A stretch of DNA of 64,000 nucleotides from positions 1 to 64,000 of IMG/VR virus record IMGVR_UViG_3300040801_004519; one strand, given 5' to 3'. This document shows positions 35,294-43,828 of this stretch, piece by piece; position 1 is the stretch's first letter, and every line of letters starts with the position of its first letter. The notes beneath the pieces were generated by a model. It was not told the origin of the DNA. It worked only from the letters and a program-made list of their open reading frames with translations, and made no database searches. The position numbers and the translations under genes were made by a program. The stretch comes from a virus.

Positions 35294-37300
35294 ATGACCA
35301 TGAAAGACAATAAAAAAGCACAGGAAATCTGGGCGGCTATTGAGAAGCGTCATCCTGGATTAGATGGCTCTGAACTTGGTGAGAATGTAAAGAACGAACT
35401 CCAATTGGCATCAGAAATTGATGCTACGGGTGGTTCGGGCACAGCACTAGATCAACTTTATGATATCTGGAAATCTTCCAAGGGAAGCGAAGGCAACGAG
35501 AATAAGTCAAACAGTTGGATCGCATACGCCATCGGTTTGACAAGTAAGAAGCCCGAGGGAGATGTTCTTCCCCTCAGGCGTGCCTTTGCCCGCGCTGGTT
35601 TCCCCGATATCGACTCGGACTTTGAAGACGAGCGTCGAGAGGAGGTTGTCGATTATTTGGTTGAAAAATATGGACGCGATAAGGTTAGCAATATTGGGAC
35701 ATACGGAACGCTTGGAGTTCGCAGCGCTCTCCGCTCCCTGGTCAAGCCACTCGACCTTGGTGGGGGATATTACAAAGGCGAAGATTCTTGGACTAAGCTA
35801 AATAAGATCAAGTCAGATGAGATACTAGGGAGCCTTCCGAAGCCTGTTGGTAGCAACATGAAGGTTGAGGGCGAAGATGGAAACACAGTTGTCTTAAAGA
35901 GCGTTGAGGATGCTTATGAACATGTACCAGAGTTTCAGGAATATATGGAGATGCATCCCAAGCTCTTTAAGCACACGAAAGATATTGAGGGTATCACCAA
36001 TAATTTTGGAACGCACGCCTCTGGTATAATTATTGGAGACGTTCCTCTTTGCAACATAGCTCCCGTTCGTCCAGTTGAAAAGAAAACGTGGGATAAAGAG
36101 ACCATAAGTAGCGTATCTACTCAGTTCGCTGGTGAGGATTGCGAAGCTATTGGGTTAATCAAATTTGATATTCTATCGATCAAGCTTTTATCTATTCTGA
36201 AGCATGCCATAAACATGGTCGAGAAGAATTGGGATGTCAAACTCGATATACGGAACTTCCCTCTTGATGATGAAAAGACTTATAAGCTTTATCAAAGTGG
36301 AAAAACTGCTGGGTGTTTTCAGGTAGAGTCTTATGGAATGCAGAAGACTTTAAAGGAGATCGCTCCCGATAAGTTTGAGGATGTCATTGCTGCGATTGCC
36401 TTGTTTCGTCCGGGACCAATGGATAACATCCCATCTTTCGTAAATCGAAAGTTTGGCCGCGAGGACATTAATTATTATCATGGCAACATTGAGCCTCATG
36501 TAAAAAGATATCTAGAGCCAACTTATGGTATTCTGGTTTACCAGGAGCAGATCATGCAGGTCTGCAACGCCCTTGGTGGATTAACTCTTATTGAAGCTTA
36601 TGAGGTAATCAAGGGTGTAGGTAAGAAGAAGCTTGACATCATAGCTAAGTATGAAAAAAAGTTCATCAAGGGCTGCTTGGATAAAGGTGTTCCAGAACAC
36701 ATTGCAAAAGAATACTGGGGAAGCTATGACCCTGTTTCAAAGAAGCTTTCTGGATTCATTCTTCCGTTCGCAAACTACGGCTTCAACAAGAGTCACGCTC
36801 TAGCCTATGCATACAACAGTTATATGACGGTTTTTCTGAAGGCTAACTACCCAGAAGAATTCATGTGTGCCTCCCTGAACGTAGAATCTGAAAGAAAGAA
36901 GTGGAATAAAACGATTATTCTAGAGAAAGACTTGGCTAGATCAAACATAAGCCTCCTGCCAAGGAATATCAATCACTGCGGAATGAGCTATGAGATCGTG
37001 AAGCATGCTTCTGGTAGGAATAGGGGTGAGATAATGCCCTCCCTCCTATGCCAGGGGATGAAGAAGGCTGCTGCTGTTGAGATAGTCAACTCTCGCCCCA
37101 AAGGGGGCTTTAAAGATATTGTCGATTTTGCGACTCGAACATCAACTGATGTGGATTCTGCATCAGTTCAAGCACTAGCAATTGCTGGGTATTTTCCCAA
37201 AGCAAAGCCGAAAGAAATTGTAAAAACATTCGAGACAATTCGATCTGATTTGAAGAAGTGTAATCAGAAGGGCGTCCCTTCTGACGATATGTTTGAATAA
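35294..37300 (+). CDS. dnaE: DNA polymerase III alpha, catalytic and C-terminal part
   Basis: 668 aa in the same frame as the preceding half, separated by one TAG and one AAG codon. The first ~100 residues are a non-conserved linker. Then comes the catalytic motif FPDIDSDF (~residues 103-110) with ERREEVVDYLVEKYG and IGTYGTLGVR, THASGIIIGD, the third-Asp region IKFDILSIK, FRPGPMDNIP and YQEQIMQV. The fingers sequence NYGFNKSHALAYAYNSY and a tandem HhH-like C-terminal region follow. It ends in an acidic SDDMFE tail. No beta-clamp gene is visible. The ribosome-binding site is weak (ggtggag 17 bp upstream), so translation may depend on coupling or on amber readthrough from the first half. Confidence 0.88.
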   Translation: MTMKDNKKAQEIWAAIEKRHPGLDGSELGENVKNELQLASEIDATGGSGTALDQLYDIWKSSKGSEGNENKSNSWIAYAIGLTSKKPEGDVLPLRRAFARAGFPDIDSDFEDERREEVVDYLVEKYGRDKVSNIGTYGTLGVRSALRSLVKPLDLGGGYYKGEDSWTKLNKIKSDEILGSLPKPVGSNMKVEGEDGNTVVLKSVEDAYEHVPEFQEYMEMHPKLFKHTKDIEGITNNFGTHASGIIIGDVPLCNIAPVRPVEKKTWDKETISSVSTQFAGEDCEAIGLIKFDILSIKLLSILKHAINMVEKNWDVKLDIRNFPLDDEKTYKLYQSGKTAGCFQVESYGMQKTLKEIAPDKFEDVIAAIALFRPGPMDNIPSFVNRKFGREDINYYHGNIEPHVKRYLEPTYGILVYQEQIMQVCNALGGLTLIEAYEVIKGVGKKKLDIIAKYEKKFIKGCLDKGVPEHIAKEYWGSYDPVSKKLSGFILPFANYGFNKSHALAYAYNSYMTVFLKANYPEEFMCASLNVESERKKWNKTIILEKDLARSNISLLPRNINHCGMSYEIVKHASGRNRGEIMPSLLCQGMKKAAAVEIVNSRPKGGFKDIVDFATRTSTDVDSASVQALAIAGYFPKAKPKEIVKTFETIRSDLKKCNQKGVPSDDMFE

Positions 37301-37310
37301 AGAAAAAACC

Positions 37311-37676
37311 ATGAGCACAAACAAAGAAAATACGGAACGTACTACGAGTGTCCGCGTAGGAATTACTCGCACATTGAATACAGCACAATACGAGAACCTA
37401 CAGATATCGCTCCACACAGAAGATGAAATCAAGTGGAGTGATATCGAAACACGAAAGAAAAAGATTGATGGTCTCACAAAACTATTGACAGATAAGTTCG
37501 CGGCTACTCAATCTACTATACTTTCAGAACTGGGTGTTTCAGAGAAAGCGGCTTGGTTTAAGAAAACTGATCGTTCTGATAAAGTCGAAGTAAAGTCTGA
37601 TGACCCAGAACCCGAAAATGAGAATGTAGAAGAGGAATCGCCTACTGGTGAAGACGTTGACGATCTGTTTAGTTAA
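37311..37676 (+). CDS. Small acidic-tailed protein of unknown function
   Basis: 121 aa from ATG 37311; a TTG at 37293 would overlap dnaE. The N-terminal 80 residues are a compact beta-then-helix domain (TSVRVGITRTLNTAQYENLQ). The C-terminal 40 residues are very acidic and end DVDDLFS, like the tails of several neighbouring replication proteins. Its place right after the polymerase suggests a replisome accessory protein. No family is recognised. Confidence 0.55.
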   Translation: MSTNKENTERTTSVRVGITRTLNTAQYENLQISLHTEDEIKWSDIETRKKKIDGLTKLLTDKFAATQSTILSELGVSEKAAWFKKTDRSDKVEVKSDDPEPENENVEEESPTGEDVDDLFS

Positions 37677-37685
37677 GGACATTAT

Positions 37686-38996
37686 ATGGCATCACAAATC
37701 AAGACAGAACTAGAAGAAATCTTTGATAGTATCACAGATACTGCAAAGTCTATGAGCGACGAAGGTGATGATAATGGTTACTCCATTGGCGACAATGCTT
37801 CCGGCAAAAGCTTTGAAGAGAAGGTTGACGACCTTAACGCTGCTACATCTTCTCAAGAGGCGGGATTAAGCCTTGGCGGTCCCTCAGATGAGCCTTCTAC
37901 TCCAAAGAATGAGCCTGCACCACCTGCTCCCGTTCTCGCTGAGGCCGATGAGGTCGGTGACGCTTTGGATGTTGATCTTGTCAAAGACAAAGTGCCCGCA
38001 GATGGCCTGGAAGACATGCTTAAAGAATCTTTAAAATCTGATGGCAATGTTGTTTCTTCCACCGAAGAAAACTCTAACGAGATTTCCTCAGTAGAAGAAA
38101 GTCTCTCTGCAAGCTCCGAAGAGGATGCCTTTGGAATAGATGACGAATCAGTCAAAAACGAGCCTGAAGAAATTCGTGAAACACTGAATGCGAGTTCAGA
38201 AAATGACGATAATACTAGTGTGAAGGATGATACGCAAGACGATGATAATTCTTGGGTATTTTCACCACCGGCACCCAAGTTTGCTGACTTCTATAACGTA
38301 AAGCGAAACGTTGTTGAAAGAATTCTGATCAATGGCAAATTGCCCTTTGATGTCTTTCAGGACGAGCTTGCGGATGCGTTTGTTCGTATGGGTAACAGCA
38401 CGTTTGACCCTGTAGAACAAGCTGAAAAAATGAAGGAGGTGCAAACTTGGAGAGACCGTATAGAGATGATACGTTCTCAAGCATCTGACCAATATTTCCT
38501 CTGGAAGCGTCACATGGACATCCTGCGGGGAATGGCGGGTCGAGCAGAGAACGCAAAGGGTGCAGCCGTCGATGCGGCAGCAGGTACGCACCTGTTAGAT
38601 TGTGAATACTACTGGGGCCGATTAGAGGCCCTTTACAAAAAGACCGAGGGGGTCATTAAAAGTCTGGATGCGGCATATGAGAGCTTGTCAAGACAAGCAA
38701 CACTTTGTCTACCAGACGCCTCTGTAGAGAGGTATGATAGGAGCAAGTACAAGAGCAACATTGAAGATAAGAGCAACGGTTTCGGAGACGAGACCATAGA
38801 AGAAGAAAAAGCTGAAAGCAAATCGAGCAACGATAACAGAGCAAGAGCAACAACCCTTAGTCAAAGCAGTTCAAGTCAATCTAACGAAGACTTTGATGCC
38901 TTGATCTCCGATCCAGAGCCTAATGACACAGATGATGTCATGGACGGATGGAACGTAGTGAAGGAACCCGTGGTTTACGACAAGAAAAAGAAGTAA
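37686..38996 (+). CDS. Acidic disordered/helical protein of unknown function
   Basis: 436 aa. The first ~190 residues are low-complexity Ser/Glu/Asp/Asn. Residues ~200-355 form a helical domain rich in Trp, Tyr and Arg (FADFYNVKRNVVERILING, QYFLWKRHMDILRGMAG, YYWGRLEALYKK) that may be a helical bundle. The tail is again acidic with a motif DFDALISDPEPND similar to the FDALFE end of the 43.1 kb protein. It lies between polymerase and SSB. Architecture is like that of scaffold or SSB-interacting proteins, but no homology is recognised. Confidence 0.55.
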   Translation: MASQIKTELEEIFDSITDTAKSMSDEGDDNGYSIGDNASGKSFEEKVDDLNAATSSQEAGLSLGGPSDEPSTPKNEPAPPAPVLAEADEVGDALDVDLVKDKVPADGLEDMLKESLKSDGNVVSSTEENSNEISSVEESLSASSEEDAFGIDDESVKNEPEEIRETLNASSENDDNTSVKDDTQDDDNSWVFSPPAPKFADFYNVKRNVVERILINGKLPFDVFQDELADAFVRMGNSTFDPVEQAEKMKEVQTWRDRIEMIRSQASDQYFLWKRHMDILRGMAGRAENAKGAAVDAAAGTHLLDCEYYWGRLEALYKKTEGVIKSLDAAYESLSRQATLCLPDASVERYDRSKYKSNIEDKSNGFGDETIEEEKAESKSSNDNRARATTLSQSSSSQSNEDFDALISDPEPNDTDDVMDGWNVVKEPVVYDKKKK

Positions 38997-39023
38997 CCAT
39001 TTCTGGGATTCCTGACTCTTTTC

Positions 39024-39145
39024 TCGATAATCAATCGATACGCCAAGCAGCCTACAACTAGGTATGTGTTTGCTGGGGTGTTCCAGCAGCATGGTGTAGA
39101 AACTCTACGCAAAATCAAATTTAACAAAGAACCCGCCACTGCGGG
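39024..39145 (+). promoter_or_regulatory. Structured leader upstream of the SSB-like gene
   Basis: The 162-bp gap before the SSB-like gene holds four successive inverted repeats: TCGAT/ATCGA (39024-39038), TGCTGG/CCAGCA with a 6-nt loop (39071-39088), GTAGA/TCTAC (39096-39108) and CCCGC/GCGGG (39132-39145). The last abuts the aaaagg ribosome site. This is suited to translational control, as known for T4 gene 32, though no direct homology is claimed. Confidence 0.45.
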
Positions 39146-39158
39146 AAAAGGTATTATT

Positions 39159-39827
39159 ATGTCTGAAAACAAGAAAAACGAAGGTCTAATGGATTGGGGA
39201 GATATCCCAGAGCAAAGCAAGAGCAACGGCGGCGGAAAGGGAAAACTCCAGTTCCTCCGCATGGAAAAGGGCAAGGAGTATAAGCTCCGCTTCTTCCATA
39301 AGCCCATGGCGCTTTGGAGGTATTATGTCAACAAGAAGAGTGCTGTCACTCTTGACCCCAAGAACTGCCCAATCCAGTTGAAGAATTACAAGGGCGACGA
39401 TGGCGAGCCGCTCAAGCCAAAGGATCGATACGTAATTCAGTGTATCGACCGTGCCGATGGCGAGTTTAAGCTGTTAGAGAATGGGCCACAGGTCTTTGGT
39501 GCTCTCAGAAAGTTTGCCCAAAAGAACCAGATTGATCCGGGCGGTAATGATGCTCCAGATTTTACCATCGATGTGACTGGGAATCTTCCCAACTACTATG
39601 ATGTTACTCCTGGCTTTAAAGCAACGCCATTCACCCCTGAAGAGATTGCAATGCTCAAGGAGAAAAAGGTCGATCTTACTCAGATCATCAAACCAACTCC
39701 TGACATTGAGGAGCACTTGTTCCCGAATGCGTCACAAGGTGATAGTGATGATTCACCTAAAAGCACTGAGTCTGCTCAGGCTGATGATGGTGGCGACGAC
39801 TCAGACGACGTAGCCGTTTGGTCATAA
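39159..39827 (+). CDS. Putative single-stranded DNA-binding protein
   Basis: 222 aa from ATG 39159, which has an aaaagg ribosome site 8 bp upstream; an in-frame ATG at 39066 lies inside the structured leader and is unlikely. The core begins GKGKLQFLRMEKGKEYKLRFFHKPMALWRYYV, an OB-fold-like strand pattern with many aromatic and basic residues that could stack on ssDNA. Conserved-looking Pro, Tyr and Asp patches follow. The last 30 residues are disordered and acidic, ending DDSDDVAVWS, resembling SSB tails that bind partner proteins. Location between polymerase and RecA fits. Identity as SSB is inferred, not proven. Confidence 0.6.
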   Translation: MSENKKNEGLMDWGDIPEQSKSNGGGKGKLQFLRMEKGKEYKLRFFHKPMALWRYYVNKKSAVTLDPKNCPIQLKNYKGDDGEPLKPKDRYVIQCIDRADGEFKLLENGPQVFGALRKFAQKNQIDPGGNDAPDFTIDVTGNLPNYYDVTPGFKATPFTPEEIAMLKEKKVDLTQIIKPTPDIEEHLFPNASQGDSDDSPKSTESAQADDGGDDSDDVAVWS

Positions 39828-39849
39828 CTGAGTAGTCAATGTAGGAAAA

Positions 39850-39962
39850 GTTGGATATGGCGTAGTCCAACCAACAATATCTGCATATCTGTGGATCGAA
39901 GTATATATCCGCACTCCTTGCCCGAAGCGGGAGCAGGACTTAGTTCCTGTTCCTGCCTCGGG
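39850..39962 (+). promoter_or_regulatory. Structured leader upstream of recA
   Basis: The 170-bp gap before recA contains a GTTGGA/TCCAAC hairpin (39850-39871). A larger two-part stem covers 39921-39962: the inner pair is GCAGGA/TCCTGC, and CCCGA pairs with TCGGG outside, with a bulge. The recA ribosome site aaggaaag follows at 39984. A translational or attenuation control element is possible. Confidence 0.4.
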
Positions 39963-39997
39963 ATTGCGGGGGTGAACAATAACAAGGAAAGCTTCTA

Positions 39998-41338
39998 ATG
40001 AATATTGCTGAATTAAGAAAGAAACATAAGAACGGAAAGTGGTCCAAACCTTCAACTGCTGATGAGGTTGATAAGTTCGTCTTGAAAAACTTAGAGGGCT
40101 ACTGTCGTAAGGGTGCTTATGTCGAAAAACATGGTTTTTACCCAACGGGTCACTTTGATTTAGATTTTGCCGTACAGTTTGGAAAAGTGCCCGCCAACGC
40201 GGACCTTTCAAGCCTTGATGGCTTTGACCCCAAGATGCCGGGCGGAATTCCGAAAGGCAAGGTGACAGAAGTTTACGGCGAATCTGGCGGTGGTAAGTCT
40301 TCGCTGTGTCTTAGAGCCGCAGGACAAGCCCAGAAGATGGGTGATACTGTTATGTGGTTTGATAAAGAGAACAGCTTCCAAGAGAATTTGGCTAAGCTCA
40401 ATGGCGTTGATCTAGATTCGATGTACATGAGTGATGACCCGACAGTCGATGGTGAAAAGACCCTAGAGCTTGCCATTGAAGCTATGTACTCTGGCATAGG
40501 CATGGTGGTGATTGATTCGGTAGCCTCTCTTATTCCGCGAAAGCAAATGGACAATGAGTTAGATAAAGATAAAATGGCCCTCTTGGCTCGCATGCTCTCC
40601 GAGTATGTTCCGATCATGGCTGGAATTGCTGCTGAAACAGGATGTGCCCTTGTATTTATCAATCAAATACGAAATAAGCCAGGAGTCATGTTTGGCGATC
40701 CGATTACAACAAAGGGTGGCGAGGCTCTCAAGTTTTACTCATCTCTTAGAATTCAGGTGAACAAGAGATATGGGGCAAAAGCTGAGAAGTACGTCGAAGA
40801 CGAGAATGGTGACGAGATTCTTGTAGCTCAAGATAGTTACATGTATCTTCGCAAGAACCGATTTGCCAAGACTTTGAAAGAAGGCATTCCATGTCCCATC
40901 TACTTTGAGAAATATTTCCCCAAAGCAGAGGAGGTTGCTTTCAACTGTGGACGCCAGACCCAGGTCATTAAAGTGCGAAACAAGGTTTTCACTTGGGTGC
41001 ATGATGATGAGAAAATTACAACCGGCGAAGAAGGCCGGAACTCTTTCATCGATCATGTTCTTGAAAAGAATTTGCTTCCAGAGCTTATAGATGACATAAA
41101 AGAAGCGGCCAAAGATCAATCTATTGTTTTGCCACCTGAAATCTTGAGCTTTGAGGTTGTTAGCAAAGATCGCGTTCGAGAGCAGTCGGTTGAGATGGAC
41201 GATAATACAAGAGAAGTCCAAAATTATTTGGAAGAGGATGCTAAGGAGCCTCAAGAAGATGACGAAGCGACCACAACTGTTCCAAGAAGCGGAAAGAAAA
41301 AAGCTGGTCGATCTCGCAAGCAAAACACTTTGGACTGA
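39998..41338 (+). CDS. recA: RecA/UvsX-type recombinase
   Basis: 446 aa with a clear ribosome site (aaggaaag) 7 bp upstream. Walker A is GESGGGKSS (~residues 94-102). Walker B is GMVVIDSVASLIP. The RecA signature reads FINQIRNKPGVMFGDPITTKGGEALKFY when pieced together from 40651 to 40740, covering loop L1 and L2 regions. The N-terminal ~75 residues are longer than the UvsX norm, and the C-terminal tail is acidic then basic (KKAGRSRKQ). It should form filaments on ssDNA for recombination-dependent replication and repair with the SSB, SF2 helicase and nuclease genes nearby. Its 3' end overlaps the primase core gene by 80 bp. Confidence 0.92.
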   Translation: MNIAELRKKHKNGKWSKPSTADEVDKFVLKNLEGYCRKGAYVEKHGFYPTGHFDLDFAVQFGKVPANADLSSLDGFDPKMPGGIPKGKVTEVYGESGGGKSSLCLRAAGQAQKMGDTVMWFDKENSFQENLAKLNGVDLDSMYMSDDPTVDGEKTLELAIEAMYSGIGMVVIDSVASLIPRKQMDNELDKDKMALLARMLSEYVPIMAGIAAETGCALVFINQIRNKPGVMFGDPITTKGGEALKFYSSLRIQVNKRYGAKAEKYVEDENGDEILVAQDSYMYLRKNRFAKTLKEGIPCPIYFEKYFPKAEEVAFNCGRQTQVIKVRNKVFTWVHDDEKITTGEEGRNSFIDHVLEKNLLPELIDDIKEAAKDQSIVLPPEILSFEVVSKDRVREQSVEMDDNTREVQNYLEEDAKEPQEDDEATTTVPRSGKKKAGRSRKQNTLD

Positions 41339-41978
41339 TGAAGGCCTGGAGATACAGCAGTACCTGAGGATGCAAAGGGATATACCTGAAACCATATCTA
41401 AAATGATGGGTTTCGGCTATGTTCCCAAGCGTGCCCGCAGGTACTGCTTGTCTTCTTTAGGTTTTGATTTATCGGGTCGTTTGATTATGCCCCTGTGGGA
41501 TTCCCACAAGAAGCTTGTTGCTGTAACAAGTAGAGATATGGACCCAGACTCAAATCTCAAACACTGGCATGAAAGCTTTGATAAAACAATGTATCTTTAC
41601 GGACTCGATACAGCAAAACAAGCTATTTCAGAACAGGATAGTGCGATAGTAGTTGAAGGCCAATTTGATGTTGCAAGACTAAGGACATTGGGGTTCTCTA
41701 ACTCCGTTGCAATCCTTGGTAGCGCTATGTCACTCATACAAGCAGCCTTGCTTTCGAGATATTGTTCACATGTCTATCTTATGTTTGATGGAGACGCAGG
41801 CGGTGAGGGGGCAACCTCTCGCTCGATGAAAATGTTCTACGAGAATCATCTTGGATCAATGGATATGAGATTCTTCCCTTGTGAGTTGCCTGAAGGCAAA
41901 GACCCCGACGATATGGATAAGAAGGGCGTCGATGCTCTAATTGAGCAGGCCCAACGAGACGCACGTTTGGAAATATAG
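41259..41978 (+). CDS. DnaG-type primase, TOPRIM catalytic half
   Basis: 239 aa. I choose ATG 41259 because AAGGAG lies 10 bp upstream and the homologous helix EGLEIQQYLRMQRDIPETI precedes any later start. The gene therefore begins inside recA in another frame. The protein has the DnaG core pattern FGYVP, GRLIMPLWD, the TOPRIM Glu in IVVEGQFDVARL, and the Asp pair in LMFDGDAGGEGA, then LPEGKDPDD. It lacks both the zinc domain (encoded at 30088) and a DnaB-binding C-terminal domain. It should make RNA primers together with the zinc-domain polypeptide. Confidence 0.85.
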   Translation: MTKRPQLFQEAERKKLVDLASKTLWTDEGLEIQQYLRMQRDIPETISKMMGFGYVPKRARRYCLSSLGFDLSGRLIMPLWDSHKKLVAVTSRDMDPDSNLKHWHESFDKTMYLYGLDTAKQAISEQDSAIVVEGQFDVARLRTLGFSNSVAILGSAMSLIQAALLSRYCSHVYLMFDGDAGGEGATSRSMKMFYENHLGSMDMRFFPCELPEGKDPDDMDKKGVDALIEQAQRDARLEI

Positions 41979-41985
41979 GTAAAAT

Positions 41986-43023
41986 ATGGCAGTTACAAAA
42001 ATTGATTATAACGCAAGCGAAGTGCAGTTCACGACTGGTGTGATGGAAACATACCTTCGGTGGAGAGAGATGAATGGTCCTCCGCGTGGTTACGAAATCT
42101 ACCACCCGAGTGCTTTTGGAAAATGCTTAAGACTCATGCAGTACCAAAGGTACGAAGAGCGAGGATTAATCAAAGGCGTTCATGAGCAATTCGAAGGTCG
42201 AATGCTCAGGCTTTTCGAGAACGGGCACCATACTCAAGCACGATGGGAGAAGTATTTTACAGAGCTTGGTGTTCTTCGGGGAGTATGGAAGTGTGCAAAC
42301 CCGTCTTGTGCAATATTTGACAAGAACGGTAAGATCATTCCTGCTCCAGAAGGCAAGACTCACCACGACGTAATATCGGAAGGCAAGCGACGAACTTACG
42401 GCAAGGATGCCAAGATCGGCGTTTTCAAACCAGACAACTGCGCTTGTGGCTCTTCCGAGTTCACTTATCACGAAATTCTTGTTGAAGACAAGGAATTGAA
42501 CTTCCGTGGACATTGTGACTTGATAATTGATTTCTCCAGGTTTGATGTTGATATGTTTGACAAAGAGGTCAAAGATGGAAAGCTCAAGAAGTTTTTCAAT
42601 CCGGCCAATATGCCAACAAAACCTTTCGTTGCAGACTTCAAAACTGTTGGAGTCAATCAATACCAGAACAAGGTGAAGAAGCACGGACCTCACGATTATT
42701 ATCTCGTGCAGATTCAAGTCTACATGAACGTTTTAGACCTTTACTGCGGCATGATCATGTACGAGCAGAAAGATCAGTTTGAGCTTGCATTTTACAAGGT
42801 AGATCGAGATGAATCGAAGTGGCAAGAAATCCGTCGCCAAGCAATTAAGATGCAAGAGTTGGCCGAAGAGAATCCTCCCAAACTCCCACCCCCCAGGCCC
42901 ATTAGTAAAAGTTCCTGGGATTGCAAGTCTTGCTCTTATCAGCAGGTTTGCCACAAGTCCGCTGTTTGGAAAGACCCGAAGCTAGAAGAAAAACGAAAGT
43001 CTTTCTACGGAGAGCTACTCTGA
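41986..43023 (+). CDS. PD-(D/E)XK nuclease with Fe-S-type cysteines (Cas4/RecB-like)
   Basis: 345 aa. The nuclease core reads FRGHCDLIID, PFVADFKTVG and VQIQVYMNVL, which supply the Asp, Glu/Asp-x-Lys and Gln residues of a RecB-family site. A cysteine near the N-terminus (GKCLRLMQYQ) and the C-terminal WDCKSCSYQQVC give the four-cysteine pattern that holds an iron-sulphur cluster in Cas4/AddB-type nucleases. An additional CANPSC...CACG pair in the middle may bind zinc. It lies directly after the primase core and recA, fitting DNA-end processing for recombination. No Cas1/Cas2 or CRISPR array is nearby. Confidence 0.8.
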   Translation: MAVTKIDYNASEVQFTTGVMETYLRWREMNGPPRGYEIYHPSAFGKCLRLMQYQRYEERGLIKGVHEQFEGRMLRLFENGHHTQARWEKYFTELGVLRGVWKCANPSCAIFDKNGKIIPAPEGKTHHDVISEGKRRTYGKDAKIGVFKPDNCACGSSEFTYHEILVEDKELNFRGHCDLIIDFSRFDVDMFDKEVKDGKLKKFFNPANMPTKPFVADFKTVGVNQYQNKVKKHGPHDYYLVQIQVYMNVLDLYCGMIMYEQKDQFELAFYKVDRDESKWQEIRRQAIKMQELAEENPPKLPPPRPISKSSWDCKSCSYQQVCHKSAVWKDPKLEEKRKSFYGELL

Positions 43024-43105
43024 TTAATGACGATAAAACCTAAAGTGGGTTTCCAGTTCCGCTTTACATATTGCCAGAAAAATTTTACAAACATGGAAAA
43101 ATTGT

Positions 43106-43756
43106 ATGTCTACAAATCTTGATAATTATGGTGCTCCTAATGAAATAGGAAGTCCGACTGATATTGACGATATTTTGCAAGCCTTGCATACTGTTGATGA
43201 CGAGATTGAACATCTCAAGCAACTGAAGAAGCATAGAACTGCAAAGATACAAGATGAAATCACGAAGCTTGAAGAAATCCAATCAGATTATCGAGATTCG
43301 ATTCGTCAGCATATGTCAGAGAGCGGAGAAAAGCGGCTCAACTATCCCGGCGTGGGCAAAGTATCTCGTCGCGCTGGAACCCGAAAGTGGGAAGTAAAGG
43401 ACAATGAGTCTTTGCTTGATTTTCTTTCTACTCATCTTCCAGAAAAGCAGCTTGAAGACATGGGGGTAATTAAAAAAGAAGTAACCTTCGTGAAAAAAGA
43501 ACTAAACAAACTACTTGACAAGCTGAAAGACAATGGTAATATTCCAGAAGAAATAGTGGAGGAGATTGTTAGCCAAGAATCGATATCCATTACCTTCGAC
43601 AAAGATATGCTGCCTTCAGGTGTTGACGTTGATGATTTGCTTCAAGCAAAGTCCACTAAAGGATCGACAGAGATTCAAGAACCATTAAAGATTGAAACAA
43701 AATCTGATCCAGAGACTGACGATCAGGAAGAAACCTTTGACGCTTTGTTTGAATAG
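43106..43756 (+). CDS. Gp157-like coiled-coil protein
   Basis: 216 aa. The first half is a long predicted coiled coil (HTVDDEIEHLKQLKKHRTAK, KLEEIQSDYRDSIRQHM) followed by a small beta unit GEKRLNYPGVGKVSRRAGTRK. This is the layout of the siphovirus Gp157 family, whose function is uncertain. A second helical part and an acidic tail ending ETFDALFE follow. The 82 bp before the ATG carry no other gene. Confidence 0.6.
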   Translation: MSTNLDNYGAPNEIGSPTDIDDILQALHTVDDEIEHLKQLKKHRTAKIQDEITKLEEIQSDYRDSIRQHMSESGEKRLNYPGVGKVSRRAGTRKWEVKDNESLLDFLSTHLPEKQLEDMGVIKKEVTFVKKELNKLLDKLKDNGNIPEEIVEEIVSQESISITFDKDMLPSGVDVDDLLQAKSTKGSTEIQEPLKIETKSDPETDDQEETFDALFE

Positions 43757-43762
43757 TAACCC

Positions 43763-43793
43763 CTTTGCCCCAACGTACTTGGGGGGAACAAAG
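43763..43793 (+). terminator. Stem-loop after the Gp157-like gene
   Basis: CTTTGCCCCAA pairs with TTGGGG...CAAAG around a CGTAC loop, with a GGAA bulge. It starts 7 bp after the previous stop. There is no T-run, so it may terminate weakly or act as a processing or leader structure for the next gene. Confidence 0.4.
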
Positions 43794-43828
43794 CTTGTGC
43801 GTACAAACTCACTATAACGAGATTAATA

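Noticed and set aside
32696-37300. Genome-wide recoding of TAG to an amino acid
   Set aside because: TAG ends several other recognised genes at natural family ends (for example at 23522, 41978, 53208, 55753, 61458), so a general reassignment does not fit.
39066-39158. Upstream ATG for the SSB-like protein
   Set aside because: It lies in a run of hairpins without a ribosome site, whereas ATG 39159 has one and begins a typical N-terminus.
41986-43023. CRISPR-Cas system (Cas4-like nuclease)
   Set aside because: No repeat array and no Cas1, Cas2 or effector gene is present; such nucleases are common phage recombination enzymes.
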